Source: Terrisporobacter mayombei (GTDB lineage: Bacteria > Bacillota > Clostridia > Peptostreptococcales > Peptostreptococcaceae). Taken from it: a stretch of DNA of 64,000 nt. The stretch is taken from positions 1 through 64,000 of the forward strand of contig NZ_JAHZMP010000008.1 in assembly GCF_020748465.1 (NCBI RefSeq), in the 5' to 3' direction. Shown piece by piece: positions 40,162 through 48,461 of this stretch (positions are counted from its first letter, which is position 1; each line of letters starts with the position of its first letter). The notes under the pieces were generated by a model. That model made no database searches. It was not told the DNA's origin and worked only from the letters and a program-made list of their open reading frames with translations. Made by a program: the position numbers and the translations under genes.

Positions 40162-40788
40162 ATGGAATTTTCAGATTTAATAAAAACAAGTAGAAAAAAT
40201 TGTGGACTTAAATTAACTGAACTTGAAAATTTAACAGGAATAAGTGCATCATATATAAGTCGTATAGAGAATGGAGTAAATAAATCTCCATCAGCAGAAC
40301 ATGCAATTTCATTGGCAGAAGCACTAAATATACCATATGAAGAGTTAGCAAAAAGTTTTTTAAAAGATAAGGAGTCTAAAATAAGTACGAACCAAAAAGA
40401 TATGGTATTAATAAAAAAAGGAACAAATATATTAATAGATATATCAAAAAATAAATTATCAATTAAAGAAGCTTTAGAAAATTTAGTTGGTATATGTACA
40501 GAACTTGAAAAGCAACATATCTTTATAGTGGCTGAAAGTAAAAAAAATAAATACAGAGTAAGGTTACCAATTTACGATGACTTACTTGTTAGAAAGATAA
40601 AAGAATTAATGAAAGTACAATTTCAAACAGAAAATATAACGGTCTTAGAGGGGAGGATATTAGAAATGGATAGCTGTAAGGAATTTGAGTTAGAAATATT
40701 TTTAAAAGGAGCAAATGAGTATTTTATGACAATAGATGATGAAGAATATTTAGAAATAAAAGGATATTTAAACTCTATAGGATATTGA
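40162..40788 (+). CDS. XRE-family transcriptional regulator of the element
   Basis: A 208-aa protein with an N-terminal helix-turn-helix (LKLTELENLTGISASYISRIENG) and a C-terminal alpha/beta region of unknown fold. It is divergent from the recombinase operon, so it is a good candidate for the repressor that keeps integration/excision functions off, binding the direct repeats in the shared promoter region. AAGGAGG precedes ATG. A long hairpin terminator follows. Confidence 0.85.
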   Translation: MEFSDLIKTSRKNCGLKLTELENLTGISASYISRIENGVNKSPSAEHAISLAEALNIPYEELAKSFLKDKESKISTNQKDMVLIKKGTNILIDISKNKLSIKEALENLVGICTELEKQHIFIVAESKKNKYRVRLPIYDDLLVRKIKELMKVQFQTENITVLEGRILEMDSCKEFELEIFLKGANEYFMTIDDEEYLEIKGYLNSIGY

Positions 40789-40792
40789 TAGG

Positions 40793-40838
40793 AACACTTG
40801 ATTTATTGCGAATATGCAATAAGTTAAGTGTTTTTTTC
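40793..40838 (+). terminator. terminator after the XRE gene
   Basis: A long interrupted stem: AACACTT / AAGTGTT enclosing TTATTGC / GCAATAA, ending in T8. Confidence 0.85.
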
Positions 40839-40941
40839 TTATAGAAAAATGATAGTGCATAAAAATTATATAAATTTTTTATTAAAGACTATATTATTAT
40901 GACAAGCATTAGAAGATTAGTTGATTAAGAGAGATATAAAT

Positions 40942-41037
40942 ATGATTGACTTGGGAAAAAAATCAATGAAAAATATACTCAAAGTTATTGAAATAACAGG
41001 GGAGACAGTATTCCCGTATATAGAAAAGGAGAAATAA
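40942..41037 (+). CDS. possible 31-aa leader ORF of the rep gene
   Basis: ATG 40942 opens MIDLGKKSMKNILKVIEITG, ending FPYIEKEK. Its last codons contain the AAGGAG ribosome-binding site used by rep, and rep starts 5 bp after its stop. The arrangement suggests a translated leader controlling Rep synthesis, a common device in rolling-circle replicons. Its own ribosome-binding site is poor, so confidence is limited. Confidence 0.4.
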   Translation: MIDLGKKSMKNILKVIEITGETVFPYIEKEK

Positions 41038-41042
41038 TAATT

Positions 41043-41972
41043 ATGATACATACAGCACAATTTTATATAAATATAGAAACTGAAGAAAAAGAATTTTTAA
41101 AAGATAAATATACTGAAGATATAAGTAGAGCTATAGTAAAAATCAATAATATATATGAAAGTAAGGGGATTACTATAAATTATATAGCACAAGAGTATGG
41201 TAATTGTAGAATCCACTTTGTGATAGATTTTATTAAGTTATTGGAAAAGACAGATATAACAGCAGATGATTTAGAAAATATAAATTCTGAAATATATAAA
41301 TTTATATCCGATATTACAGGTAGTTATAATGAACCAGTTATGATAAGACTTGATTATAGGTTAGATGTTTCAGTTAATTTAAAAGAAAGAGAAGTGTTAA
41401 TGTACCTTTACAATAAAACTATAGATAAATATGGGTTTAAGAAAAAATATAATAAATTTGAAACAACAATTTATTATAATAGTAAAAGCATACAATCAAA
41501 AATTTATGATAAAGAGGAAGAAAGAAAAAGTAAAAAAGAAGGTATATGTAGTTATGAAAAAAATGTACTTAGGTTTGAGGTTTCCTTATGCAATAGCCAT
41601 TTAAATTATAATAAAAGAATATATAAGATGGATAAATGTTTAGATGTATATTTACAAGAAAGTTTGTATGTCAGCTATTTAAAAAATCATTTAGAGATAT
41701 TTATTCATAGTGGCGATTATTACACGATATATGGAGCAAGAAAGAAAATTAATAGTAGTAATATAAAGGAAAGTGATAAGGAGAAATTAATAGAATTTCT
41801 AAAGTGTATATCACAAAATGGAGTTACAAAAACAATACAGCGATATAGTAAATATTCTTTCAAGAAATACAAATGGTATTTAAATGAGCTTGAAATAAAT
41901 CCTATATTAATACCTAAAAATTTGAAGAAATCACCTACATATATAAAAAATCCTTTCAATATATGTGCTTAA
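41043..41972 (+). CDS. rep: phage/plasmid replication initiator, G2P/X-like family
   Basis: A 309-aa protein. The central part, RLDYRLDVSVNLKEREVLMY, and FETTIYYNSKSIQSKIYDKE with a following LRFEVSLCNSH, match the layout of filamentous-phage gene II/X-type Rep proteins, which nick one strand to start rolling-circle replication. The catalytic tyrosines cannot be assigned by eye. In an integrated element it implies a replicating circular form. The ribosome-binding site is AAGGAGAAATAATAATT before ATG. Confidence 0.75.
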   Translation: MIHTAQFYINIETEEKEFLKDKYTEDISRAIVKINNIYESKGITINYIAQEYGNCRIHFVIDFIKLLEKTDITADDLENINSEIYKFISDITGSYNEPVMIRLDYRLDVSVNLKEREVLMYLYNKTIDKYGFKKKYNKFETTIYYNSKSIQSKIYDKEEERKSKKEGICSYEKNVLRFEVSLCNSHLNYNKRIYKMDKCLDVYLQESLYVSYLKNHLEIFIHSGDYYTIYGARKKINSSNIKESDKEKLIEFLKCISQNGVTKTIQRYSKYSFKKYKWYLNELEINPILIPKNLKKSPTYIKNPFNICA

Positions 41973-42163
41973 AATAAAAGGAAGTAGCATAATATAAAAT
42001 AATATTTTATTTAATGAAAGTTTATGAAATAAGTTTTTATTTTATAAAATCTATTTTGGAAAAAGTTGATATTTTAGCATATATTTTTAGTTATAATTAT
42101 TATATTATGATACAGTGCAGATAATTTAGAATTTGTTTAAATAGAATTTTAGGAGGAGCTCGA

Positions 42164-42879
42164 ATGAAAATTATGACTTGGAATATACAAGATGGTGGTA
42201 TAATTAATAGAGATAAGCCCAAGTTAAGTAACATAAAAAAAATTTAAATGTCATAGAAGTGGAAAATTCTGATATATTAATTATTCAAGAATTTCAATAT
42301 CTTTATAAGAAAGATTTAATTGAAGAAGGATTAAAACAATTAGGATATTCTTTTTTTTACTATGATAAAATATTGGAAGAACGTACCTTGAGATATGGTG
42401 TGCTGATTGCATCTAAGCTGAAGTGTTTACCTATTGAAAAACCTCAAAATATATTAAAATATAGTTGGAGAAATTGGAACGAAATTTTAATTCCAGATTA
42501 TAATTTAAAAATTTTGGGTATTGACGTTCCTCTTGCAGAAACAACTGATATGAACGGGAATAGAAAAAATAATAGGAGAGAGAAAAAATTATTCTTAGAG
42601 GAGCTTAATAAAAAATTTATAGAGTATAAGCATAGTAATACCCCATCGCTTATATTAGGAGATTTTAACCTTCATGAACAAGCAGTATTTAAAGAATATC
42701 TTGAAGAGTTTAAAGTCTATTTAACAGAAATTACAACTAAAGAAGCTACCCATCGTAATCGTAAGTTTGATTATATATTTGGAAATAGTCAACTTGTTAA
42801 TAAGATACAAAAAAAATCTAAATCTATGTGGACTGAATATTCAGACCATGCATATCTTTTTGTAAAAGTAAATATATGA
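42164..42879 (+). pseudogene. endonuclease/exonuclease/phosphatase-family gene interrupted at an A8 tract
   Basis: ATG 42164 follows AGGAGG by 7 nt and starts MKIMTWNIQDGG, the EEP active-site opening. After 25 codons an A8 run (42235-42242) puts the frame onto TAA 42245. One added A, or a -1 shift on the A-AAA-AAA slippery run, restores a 238-aa protein with all EEP motifs: IIQEFQ, LILGDFNLHE, RKFDYIF, SDHAYLF. The remaining open part could start at GTG 42259. It may be a true frameshift, a sequencing artefact, or a slippage-controlled gene. Confidence 0.75.
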
Positions 42880-42949
42880 TTAAATTATTGATAATTCATT
42901 TTATAAAGCATATTAAATGAATACTATTAATATATTATTAACTAAAAGT

Positions 42950-42974
42950 AAAGGAGCGTGTGCTCCTTTTTTTG
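42950..42974 (+). terminator. terminator after the EEP gene
   Basis: AAAGGAGC / GCTCCTTT perfect stem with GTGT loop and T-run. Confidence 0.85.
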
Positions 42975-43080
42975 TTGAAAAATAGATAAATTCAAAAGCG
43001 AAAGTTATAAATTTATGAGGAACAAACTACAATTATAGAAACTATAAAACGTAGTTTAAATAATAGATATATCAAGTAGT

Positions 43081-43300
43081 GGAGCGATAGACGAGGGATA
43101 AGGGGCTTCACTTTTGGGTATCAATCCACACATTCTTAGCGAGTTTGCACTCACTAAATCATTTAGTGGCTTCTACCACAAAGCTCATTTTTATTAACGG
43201 TTGCTACATTGCATTTCGACAACCTAAAAAATGGCTTTCAAAAGTTCAGCCCCTTTTGGGGAATGTTGCTCCAAGTGGAGCAATTGAGCTATCGCTCAAA
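43081..43300. other. large nested-hairpin noncoding region (candidate single-strand origin or structured RNA)
   Basis: The segment is less AT-rich than its surroundings and has no coding frame. Outer pairing: GAGCGATAG (43082-43090) with CTATCGCTC (43289-43297). Middle: AAGGGGCTTCACTTTTG (43100-43116) with 43239-43255, 15 of 17 paired. Inner hairpins: GAGT/ACTC (43141-43152), CACTAAA/TTTAGTG (43152-43168), GGTTG/CAACC (43199-43224). On the 3' side is TTGCTCC/GGAGCAA (43266-43283). The 3' strand of the outer stem can instead fold on itself, TTGAGC/GCTCAA (43284-43299). A TAGCGA (43137-43142) resembles the CS-6 box of RCR single-strand origins. Confidence 0.65.
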
Positions 43301-43342
43301 CAATAAAATTTACAAGTAAATTTATGAAAGGAGAAATTCTAA

Positions 43343-43939
43343 ATGGCAAAAGCTAAAATTAAAAATTTTTATAATAGAGATAGACTTGCATTAACCAGTA
43401 TTAGTAAGTGTGGTCATGTTAAAGAAGCTCAGCTAAAAAACTTCATTGCAGATAAAAGGATAAGTAATTATGTAAAAGATAACTTGATAACAAAAGAAGT
43501 TTTTAATAAAAATAATGGAGAACAATTAGTTGCGTATAAATTAACTAAATATGGAAAGCAATTATTAGAAAGAGAGTGGGGAGTAAAAAATCATTATAAT
43601 GCACAATCAATAAATCACGATTTAGGTATATCTAATAAATACTTTTCTTTAAGTGAGGAGAAAAGAGGAAATTGGAAAACTGAAACAGAGTTAAGACAAG
43701 AACTTGAAGAAAAATTACAGGAAATAAAAATAATTGATTATAAGAGATATGAAGAGATAAATAAAATGTTAGAAGAAAAATTAATTTCAACACCAGATGG
43801 AGCTTATGTGGATAAAGAAACAGGAATAGAAACATATTTTGAAGTAATAACAAACTCATATGGACAAGAAGAAATTCAAGCTAAGGAAAGGTTTGTTGAA
43901 ATTATGAACATAAAATCATATCAAACAGAAAGGGTGTAA
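43343..43939 (+). CDS. replication-relaxation-like protein (winged helix plus nuclease-like region)
   Basis: A 198-aa protein. The N-terminal part (ALTSISKCGHVKEAQLKNFI; YKLTKYGKQLLE) reads as a winged helix. The C-terminal part (SINHDLGISNKYFSLSEE; TPDGAYVDKETGIETYFEVIT) has the order of acidic residues seen in PD-(D/E)XK folds, but with no clear lysine after the E. It resembles the Replic_Relax family found on Gram-positive plasmids and integrative elements. It ends 1 bp before the next gene; the ribosome-binding site AAAGGAGAAA is just behind the hairpin region. Confidence 0.55.
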   Translation: MAKAKIKNFYNRDRLALTSISKCGHVKEAQLKNFIADKRISNYVKDNLITKEVFNKNNGEQLVAYKLTKYGKQLLEREWGVKNHYNAQSINHDLGISNKYFSLSEEKRGNWKTETELRQELEEKLQEIKIIDYKRYEEINKMLEEKLISTPDGAYVDKETGIETYFEVITNSYGQEEIQAKERFVEIMNIKSYQTERV

Positions 43940-43940
43940 A

Positions 43941-44972
43941 ATGGTATCAAATGAAAGAAAACAATTAATATGTGAAAAGTATGAAGAAGTATTAAAGATA
44001 ATAGATATAATTGGGGATAAAATGATGTTACAAAAGCAATTTATAGAGATATCAATTGCTTTAGGGGCAGTAAAAGATAAGTTTCAAGCAATAAAAGAAA
44101 TCCAAGAATTAGAGAGAGCTGAAATAATAAAAAAAATAAAGTTTAGTGGGACAAGTAATAAATTTATATTGTTTAAAAAATACGCAATAAGATACTTAGC
44201 GAAAGCTAATAAAAGTTCACAAGTAGCTGGTATAAGTGTAGTAAATTCTAATAAAAGATACATACAAAATATTATGAAAGTACAGTTTATACTAACAACC
44301 ATTATTCCTACAGCTAAAAAGAATAATATAGAATTAACTTTAGATAATCTATTAGTATTTATAGGTCAATTAAATTGTAATATCTTATATAAGGATAATT
44401 GTATGTATAGCTTTTATAAGGGACTATTAAATAAAACAAACCTATATTTTGATAAGAAAGAAATAGAAGAAGATTTTAAATTATTAAAAAATGAGCATAA
44501 TAAAAGGCTAAGTAACTTAAAAGGTATTTCAAAAAAAAGTGAAGAGAAATATAGGAAAAATAAAGAGGATTATTTATTTAATAGTAATATAGCTACTTTA
44601 AGTAGAAAGAATATATATTTAGCTAATATAAAATATAATAAAAAATCTGATACAACTAAAATTATTGCTTATTATTTTAATATGTTTACAAATAAAAATT
44701 CTTATACAATAGCTTTAAATTATAGCATTTTATACAATACCACGAAACGGCTATTTGGCAATAATATTAATATAGAATTTAGAGTGGTATGCTTAAATGA
44801 ATTAATACAACATAGAATTATCCAAGATTTAAATAAGAAGGGAATAAATCCTCGAACTAAAGAAAAAAGAATAGATACTTATCTTATTGAAATGCTTAGA
44901 GCTAATAGGTTATCAGAAGTTGATTTTGAAAGAATGAATATCAAAATATTAACTTATAACATAGATATTTAA
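43941..44972 (+). CDS. unknown element protein, 343 aa
   Basis: Not recognised. It is Lys/Asn/Ile-rich and mostly helical, with an N-terminal region (MVSNERKQLICEKYEEVLKI, then KEIQELERAEIIKKIKFSG) that could be a winged helix and a middle segment rich in charged coil. It is immediately downstream of the 43343 gene, so the two are translated together. The pairing with a Rep, a relaxation-type protein and the hairpin region suggests a replication or maintenance role. Confidence 0.6.
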   Translation: MVSNERKQLICEKYEEVLKIIDIIGDKMMLQKQFIEISIALGAVKDKFQAIKEIQELERAEIIKKIKFSGTSNKFILFKKYAIRYLAKANKSSQVAGISVVNSNKRYIQNIMKVQFILTTIIPTAKKNNIELTLDNLLVFIGQLNCNILYKDNCMYSFYKGLLNKTNLYFDKKEIEEDFKLLKNEHNKRLSNLKGISKKSEEKYRKNKEDYLFNSNIATLSRKNIYLANIKYNKKSDTTKIIAYYFNMFTNKNSYTIALNYSILYNTTKRLFGNNINIEFRVVCLNELIQHRIIQDLNKKGINPRTKEKRIDTYLIEMLRANRLSEVDFERMNIKILTYNIDI

Positions 44973-44976
44973 AATA

Positions 44977-45016
44977 GAAAAAACAAGTAGAAAATTAATT
45001 TTCTACTTGTTTTTTC
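44977..45016. terminator. perfect 40-nt palindromic terminator
   Basis: GAAAAAACAAGTAGAAAATT is followed directly by its exact reverse complement, giving a 20-bp stem with T-runs on both strands. It isolates the maintenance genes from the restriction-modification operon. Confidence 0.85.
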
Positions 45017-45422
45017 TTCTAATTATTAACCTGTTAAGCTATTAACCCTAAAGAGGATTAAACCTTTTTATATTGCATATTTTAATAAAGTTTACACAAA
45101 GTCTGATAAACAAACTTTAAATAGAAGTGAATATTATCATATATCAAAATATATGAAATGTTAATGTTAAATTTTCCCCTTAACTAAAATCTTTACCTCA
45201 TATAAAATCATAACCTTTTTAAATTTAATCATTTGATTAACCTATTAATATATTATAGATAGAAAGAATAAAAATATAACTGTAAAAATATAAAAAATGA
45301 TAAATTTTTTATAGTATTTAATTAAGTATGAAAATTTATTATAATGTAGAGGAGATAAAAAATATAACGGATTTTATAGGATATATAGGATATATAGGAT
45401 ATATAGGAGAGGATATACAATA
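45017..45422 (+). promoter_or_regulatory. long leader of the restriction-modification operon with 9-bp tandem repeats
   Basis: This 406-bp AT-rich gap has a -10-like TATAAT at 45340-45345. Downstream are three perfect TATAGGATA units and one variant TATAGGAGA (45375-45410). The last unit includes the AGGAGAGG ribosome-binding site 10 nt before the start codon. Changes in copy number would move or alter the translation-start context. No gene is visible in the rest. Confidence 0.65.
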
Positions 45423-47360
45423 ATGGCTAAAAAAGAGGCTAAAACAGATTTATGGGTCTATAATATTTTAAAAGAAGCAGATATTGAATTAGAGCCACAA
45501 GGAAGTTCAATAGTTGAAGTTAATAATGCGTTAAAAAGTGCTTCAAAGAATGGTACTGGAAAAGTTGGTTTTCCAGAATATGTAGGAGTAGTGAAAGATT
45601 TTTTAATTGTTATAGAAGATAAAGCTGATTTATCAAAGCACATAAAATTAGATGATAGAGAGCTTATTAGTTGTGAACAAAGTGATATTAAGAATTATGC
45701 TGTTAATGGTGCAGTATTCTATGGTAGGCATTTAGTGAAGAATACTTCATATAAAAAGATAATTGCTTTTGGTATTTCGGGAAATGAAAAAAAGCATAAG
45801 ATTAGTCCAGTTTATATTGATGAAACAGAATATTATAGAGAGTTACCAGATGTGGAATCATTTATATCATTTAACCAACGTAATATTGAAGAATATTATA
45901 TAAGAGAAATTTTAAAAGAGGCTACAGACAAAGAAAAAGAAACATCTGAAATTTTGAAAGATGCTTCAAAGTTACATGAAGATTTAAGAAATTACGGAAA
46001 TCTTAAAGATATTGATAAACCATTAATTGTATCAGGAATTTTACTTGCATTAAGAGAGTCTGAATTTAAAAATTTCACAATCAATGATTTGACAGGAGAT
46101 AGTATTAAAACTGATGGGCAAAAAATATATGATGCTATTTCATCTAATTTAATAAGGAGTAATGTTTCTCCAGATGTTAAAAAGGATAAAATACTTAGTC
46201 AGTTTTCAATAATTAAAGACACTAAGATATTAAATGAAATTAATGATAAGTTGGAAAAAACTCCATTAAGGCATTATACAGAGTTTTTATATGATAGGAT
46301 TTATAAAACTATAAAGTATACAAAATCTTCAGAGGATTATTTAGGTAGATTCTATGGGGAATTCATGTCTTATTCTGGAGGAGATGGACAAACGTTAGGA
46401 ATTGTTCTTACGCCAAAACATATAACAGATTTATTTTGTGATTTAGTAGAAATAAAGGTTAATGATGTTGTTTTAGACCCTTGTTGTGGAACCGGGGGAT
46501 TTCTTGTAGCGTCTATGCATCATATGTTAGAGAAAACAGATGATAAAATAGAAAGGAAAAATATTAAACAAAAACAACTTCATGGATTTGAATTACAGCC
46601 ATATATGTTTACTATTGCAACTACAAATATGATTTTGAGGGGAGACGGAAAAAGTAATCTAATTAATGATGATTTCTTAAAACAAAATCCAAGCAAATTA
46701 CAATTAAAACAAGCTACAGTTGGTATGATGAATCCACCATATTCACAAGGTTCAAAAGAAAATAGTGATTTGTATGAGATATCATTTACTGAACATCTGC
46801 TTGATTCATTAACGGTAGGTGCGAGGGGAATTGTTATAGTGCCTCAATCATCTATGACTGGAAAAACGAAAGAAGAACAAAGCATAAAAGAAAATATTTT
46901 AAAGAAACATACTTTAGAGGGAGTTATAACTTTAAATAAGGATACTTTCTATGGGGTTGGAACAATGCCTTGTATAGCTATATTTACAGCTGGAGAGTCA
47001 CATCCTAAAAATAAAGAGTGTAAGTTTATAGATTTTAAAGATGATGGATTTAAAGTTAGTCCTCATATAGGATTAATAGAAACAGAACAAGCAAAAGATA
47101 GAAAACAACATTTATTAGATGTTTGGTTCAATAGAATTGAGTCAGAAACTAAGTTTTGTGTAAAAACTACAGTAGAGGCAACTGATGAATGGCTTCATAG
47201 TTTTTATTATTTTAATGATGAAATTCCAACGGATGAAGAGTTTGATAAAACTATTGGTGATTATTTGTCTTTTGAGTTTTCTATGATAATGCAAAATAGA
47301 GGATATTTATTCAAAATTCCTGATAAGCGAAAGAAAGAGGATGAAAATGAAGTTGAGTGA
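45423..47360 (+). CDS. BcgI-like restriction enzyme: nuclease fused to N6-adenine methyltransferase
   Basis: A 645-aa protein. An N-terminal PD-(D/E)XK-type region (P51-E52 ... E65-D-K67 in GFPEYVGVVKDFLIVIEDK) precedes a helical domain and an HsdM-type methyltransferase with motif I DPCCGTGGF (about residue 352) and NPPY (about 437). A single polypeptide with nuclease and methylase plus a separate specificity subunit is the type IIB/BcgI plan. It overlaps the S gene by 20 bp. It would restrict foreign DNA and protect the element. Confidence 0.85.
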   Translation: MAKKEAKTDLWVYNILKEADIELEPQGSSIVEVNNALKSASKNGTGKVGFPEYVGVVKDFLIVIEDKADLSKHIKLDDRELISCEQSDIKNYAVNGAVFYGRHLVKNTSYKKIIAFGISGNEKKHKISPVYIDETEYYRELPDVESFISFNQRNIEEYYIREILKEATDKEKETSEILKDASKLHEDLRNYGNLKDIDKPLIVSGILLALRESEFKNFTINDLTGDSIKTDGQKIYDAISSNLIRSNVSPDVKKDKILSQFSIIKDTKILNEINDKLEKTPLRHYTEFLYDRIYKTIKYTKSSEDYLGRFYGEFMSYSGGDGQTLGIVLTPKHITDLFCDLVEIKVNDVVLDPCCGTGGFLVASMHHMLEKTDDKIERKNIKQKQLHGFELQPYMFTIATTNMILRGDGKSNLINDDFLKQNPSKLQLKQATVGMMNPPYSQGSKENSDLYEISFTEHLLDSLTVGARGIVIVPQSSMTGKTKEEQSIKENILKKHTLEGVITLNKDTFYGVGTMPCIAIFTAGESHPKNKECKFIDFKDDGFKVSPHIGLIETEQAKDRKQHLLDVWFNRIESETKFCVKTTVEATDEWLHSFYYFNDEIPTDEEFDKTIGDYLSFEFSMIMQNRGYLFKIPDKRKKEDENEVE

Positions 47361-48390
47361 TAGGGAATGGAAAAAGTTTAAGATATGTGATATTTTTAAT
47401 ATTGACTCAGGTAAAGATATTAATGAAGGTGAAATAATTGAAGGAAATATACCATATATTACAGCTACTTCCTTTGATAATGGAGTCAAACATTTTGTTT
47501 CAAATATAAATAAAACCCTTGAAAGAAATGTAATTTCTGTCAATCGTACTGGTTCGGTTGGTTATGCATTTTATCATAAATATGAAGCGTTGTATTCTAA
47601 TAATTGTAGAAAACTTAAATTTAAAAAACAAGTTAATCAATTTGTTGCATTATTTTTGACTAATCAGATAATGCAACAGAAAATTAAGTATAATTATGGG
47701 TATATAATGGGTACTGAAAGGTTGAATAAACAGTATATAACTTTGCCAGTTAATGAAAAAAATGAACCAGATTATGCTTTTATGGAAGATTATATTAAAC
47801 AAAAATATGAAATTAGAGAGAAGAAATATAATAAGTATGTAAAAGAATCAATTAAAGAATTAAAATGCAAGAAAATAATCCCTTTAAGTGAGAAAAAATG
47901 GGAGGGGTTTTCTATCGATGATTTATTCTATATCAAATCAGGTAAAAGACTTACTAAAAAAAATATGATTGAAGGAAATATGCCATTTATAGGTTCTATT
48001 GACTCTAATAATGGTATAACTAACTTCATTTCTAATATAAACAACTCTTTAGATAGTAATGTTTTAGGTGTAAATTACAATGGAAGTGTTTGTGAAGTAT
48101 TTTACCATCCGTATGAATGTATTTTTTCAGATGATGTAAAACACATCTCCTTAAAAAATATTCAAGGTAATAAATATATTTATTTATTTTTCAAATCAAT
48201 TATTTATAAACAAAAAATAAAATATACTTACGGGTATAAATTTAATGAAAATAGAATGAAAAGACAGATAATAATGGTTCCTGTAAATGATAAAAATGAA
48301 CCTGATTATGAATATATGGAACAATATATAAAGAATACTATGAAACAAAAATATAATAAATATATTAATATAAACCAAGAGACATGTTAA
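47341..48390 (+). CDS. specificity (S) subunit of the BcgI-like system
   Basis: A 349-aa protein made of two similar halves. Each starts with a target-recognition domain (EGNIPYITATSFDNGVKHFV; EGNMPFIGSIDSNNGITNFI) and ends with a matching helix (NEKNEPDYAFMEDYIKQK; NDKNEPDYEYMEQYIKN). The internal duplication implies recognition of a bipartite DNA site. The start at 47341 overlaps the methylase gene, so the two are coupled. It ends 49 bp before attR. Confidence 0.87.
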   Translation: MKMKLSDREWKKFKICDIFNIDSGKDINEGEIIEGNIPYITATSFDNGVKHFVSNINKTLERNVISVNRTGSVGYAFYHKYEALYSNNCRKLKFKKQVNQFVALFLTNQIMQQKIKYNYGYIMGTERLNKQYITLPVNEKNEPDYAFMEDYIKQKYEIREKKYNKYVKESIKELKCKKIIPLSEKKWEGFSIDDLFYIKSGKRLTKKNMIEGNMPFIGSIDSNNGITNFISNINNSLDSNVLGVNYNGSVCEVFYHPYECIFSDDVKHISLKNIQGNKYIYLFFKSIIYKQKIKYTYGYKFNENRMKRQIIMVPVNDKNEPDYEYMEQYIKNTMKQKYNKYININQETC

Positions 48391-48439
48391 GGTCTCTTGG
48401 TTATACTTCTATATATATTTTTTTGCGAGTAGATTGTTG

Positions 48440-48461
48440 ACGGTGAACCGTATCATAAGTA
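48440..48461. repeat. attR: right attachment site (attR)
   Basis: Exact 22-bp copy of 38222-38243, core TATCATAA at 48451-48458. In the unoccupied chromosome the codons would read EPYHK followed by TAA. Confidence 0.9.

Larger units (their letters stand above)
38222..48461. mobile_element. 10.2-kb SCC-like integrative element at rlmH
   Basis: It is bounded by perfect 22-bp direct repeats at the rlmH 3' end. Contents: serine recombinase and small ORF (leftward), XRE regulator, G2P-type Rep, interrupted EEP nuclease gene, nested-hairpin region, two further maintenance-type genes, and a BcgI-like restriction-modification pair next to attR. The layout (recombinase beside attL, defence cargo beside attR, rlmH target, TATCATAA core) parallels staphylococcal cassette chromosomes. 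There is no Cch helicase; the Rep gene may replace it. Codon use is at least as AT-rich as the host. Confidence 0.88.

Noticed and set aside
41720..41959. Hydrophobic frame opposite the rep gene
   Set aside because: Shadow of an AT-rich coding gene on the other strand; no ribosome-binding site.
43081..43300. CRISPR array or riboswitch
   Set aside because: There are no regular repeats with spacers, and the hairpin set does not match a riboswitch class I know. Kept as an unassigned structured region.
38171..48390. Prophage
   Set aside because: No structural, lysis or packaging genes are present; recombinase, Rep and restriction genes with rlmH att sites fit an integrative element better.
45423..48390. 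Classical type I restriction system (HsdRMS)
   Set aside because: No separate HsdR translocase; the nuclease region is fused to the methylase, so BcgI-like type IIB fits better.
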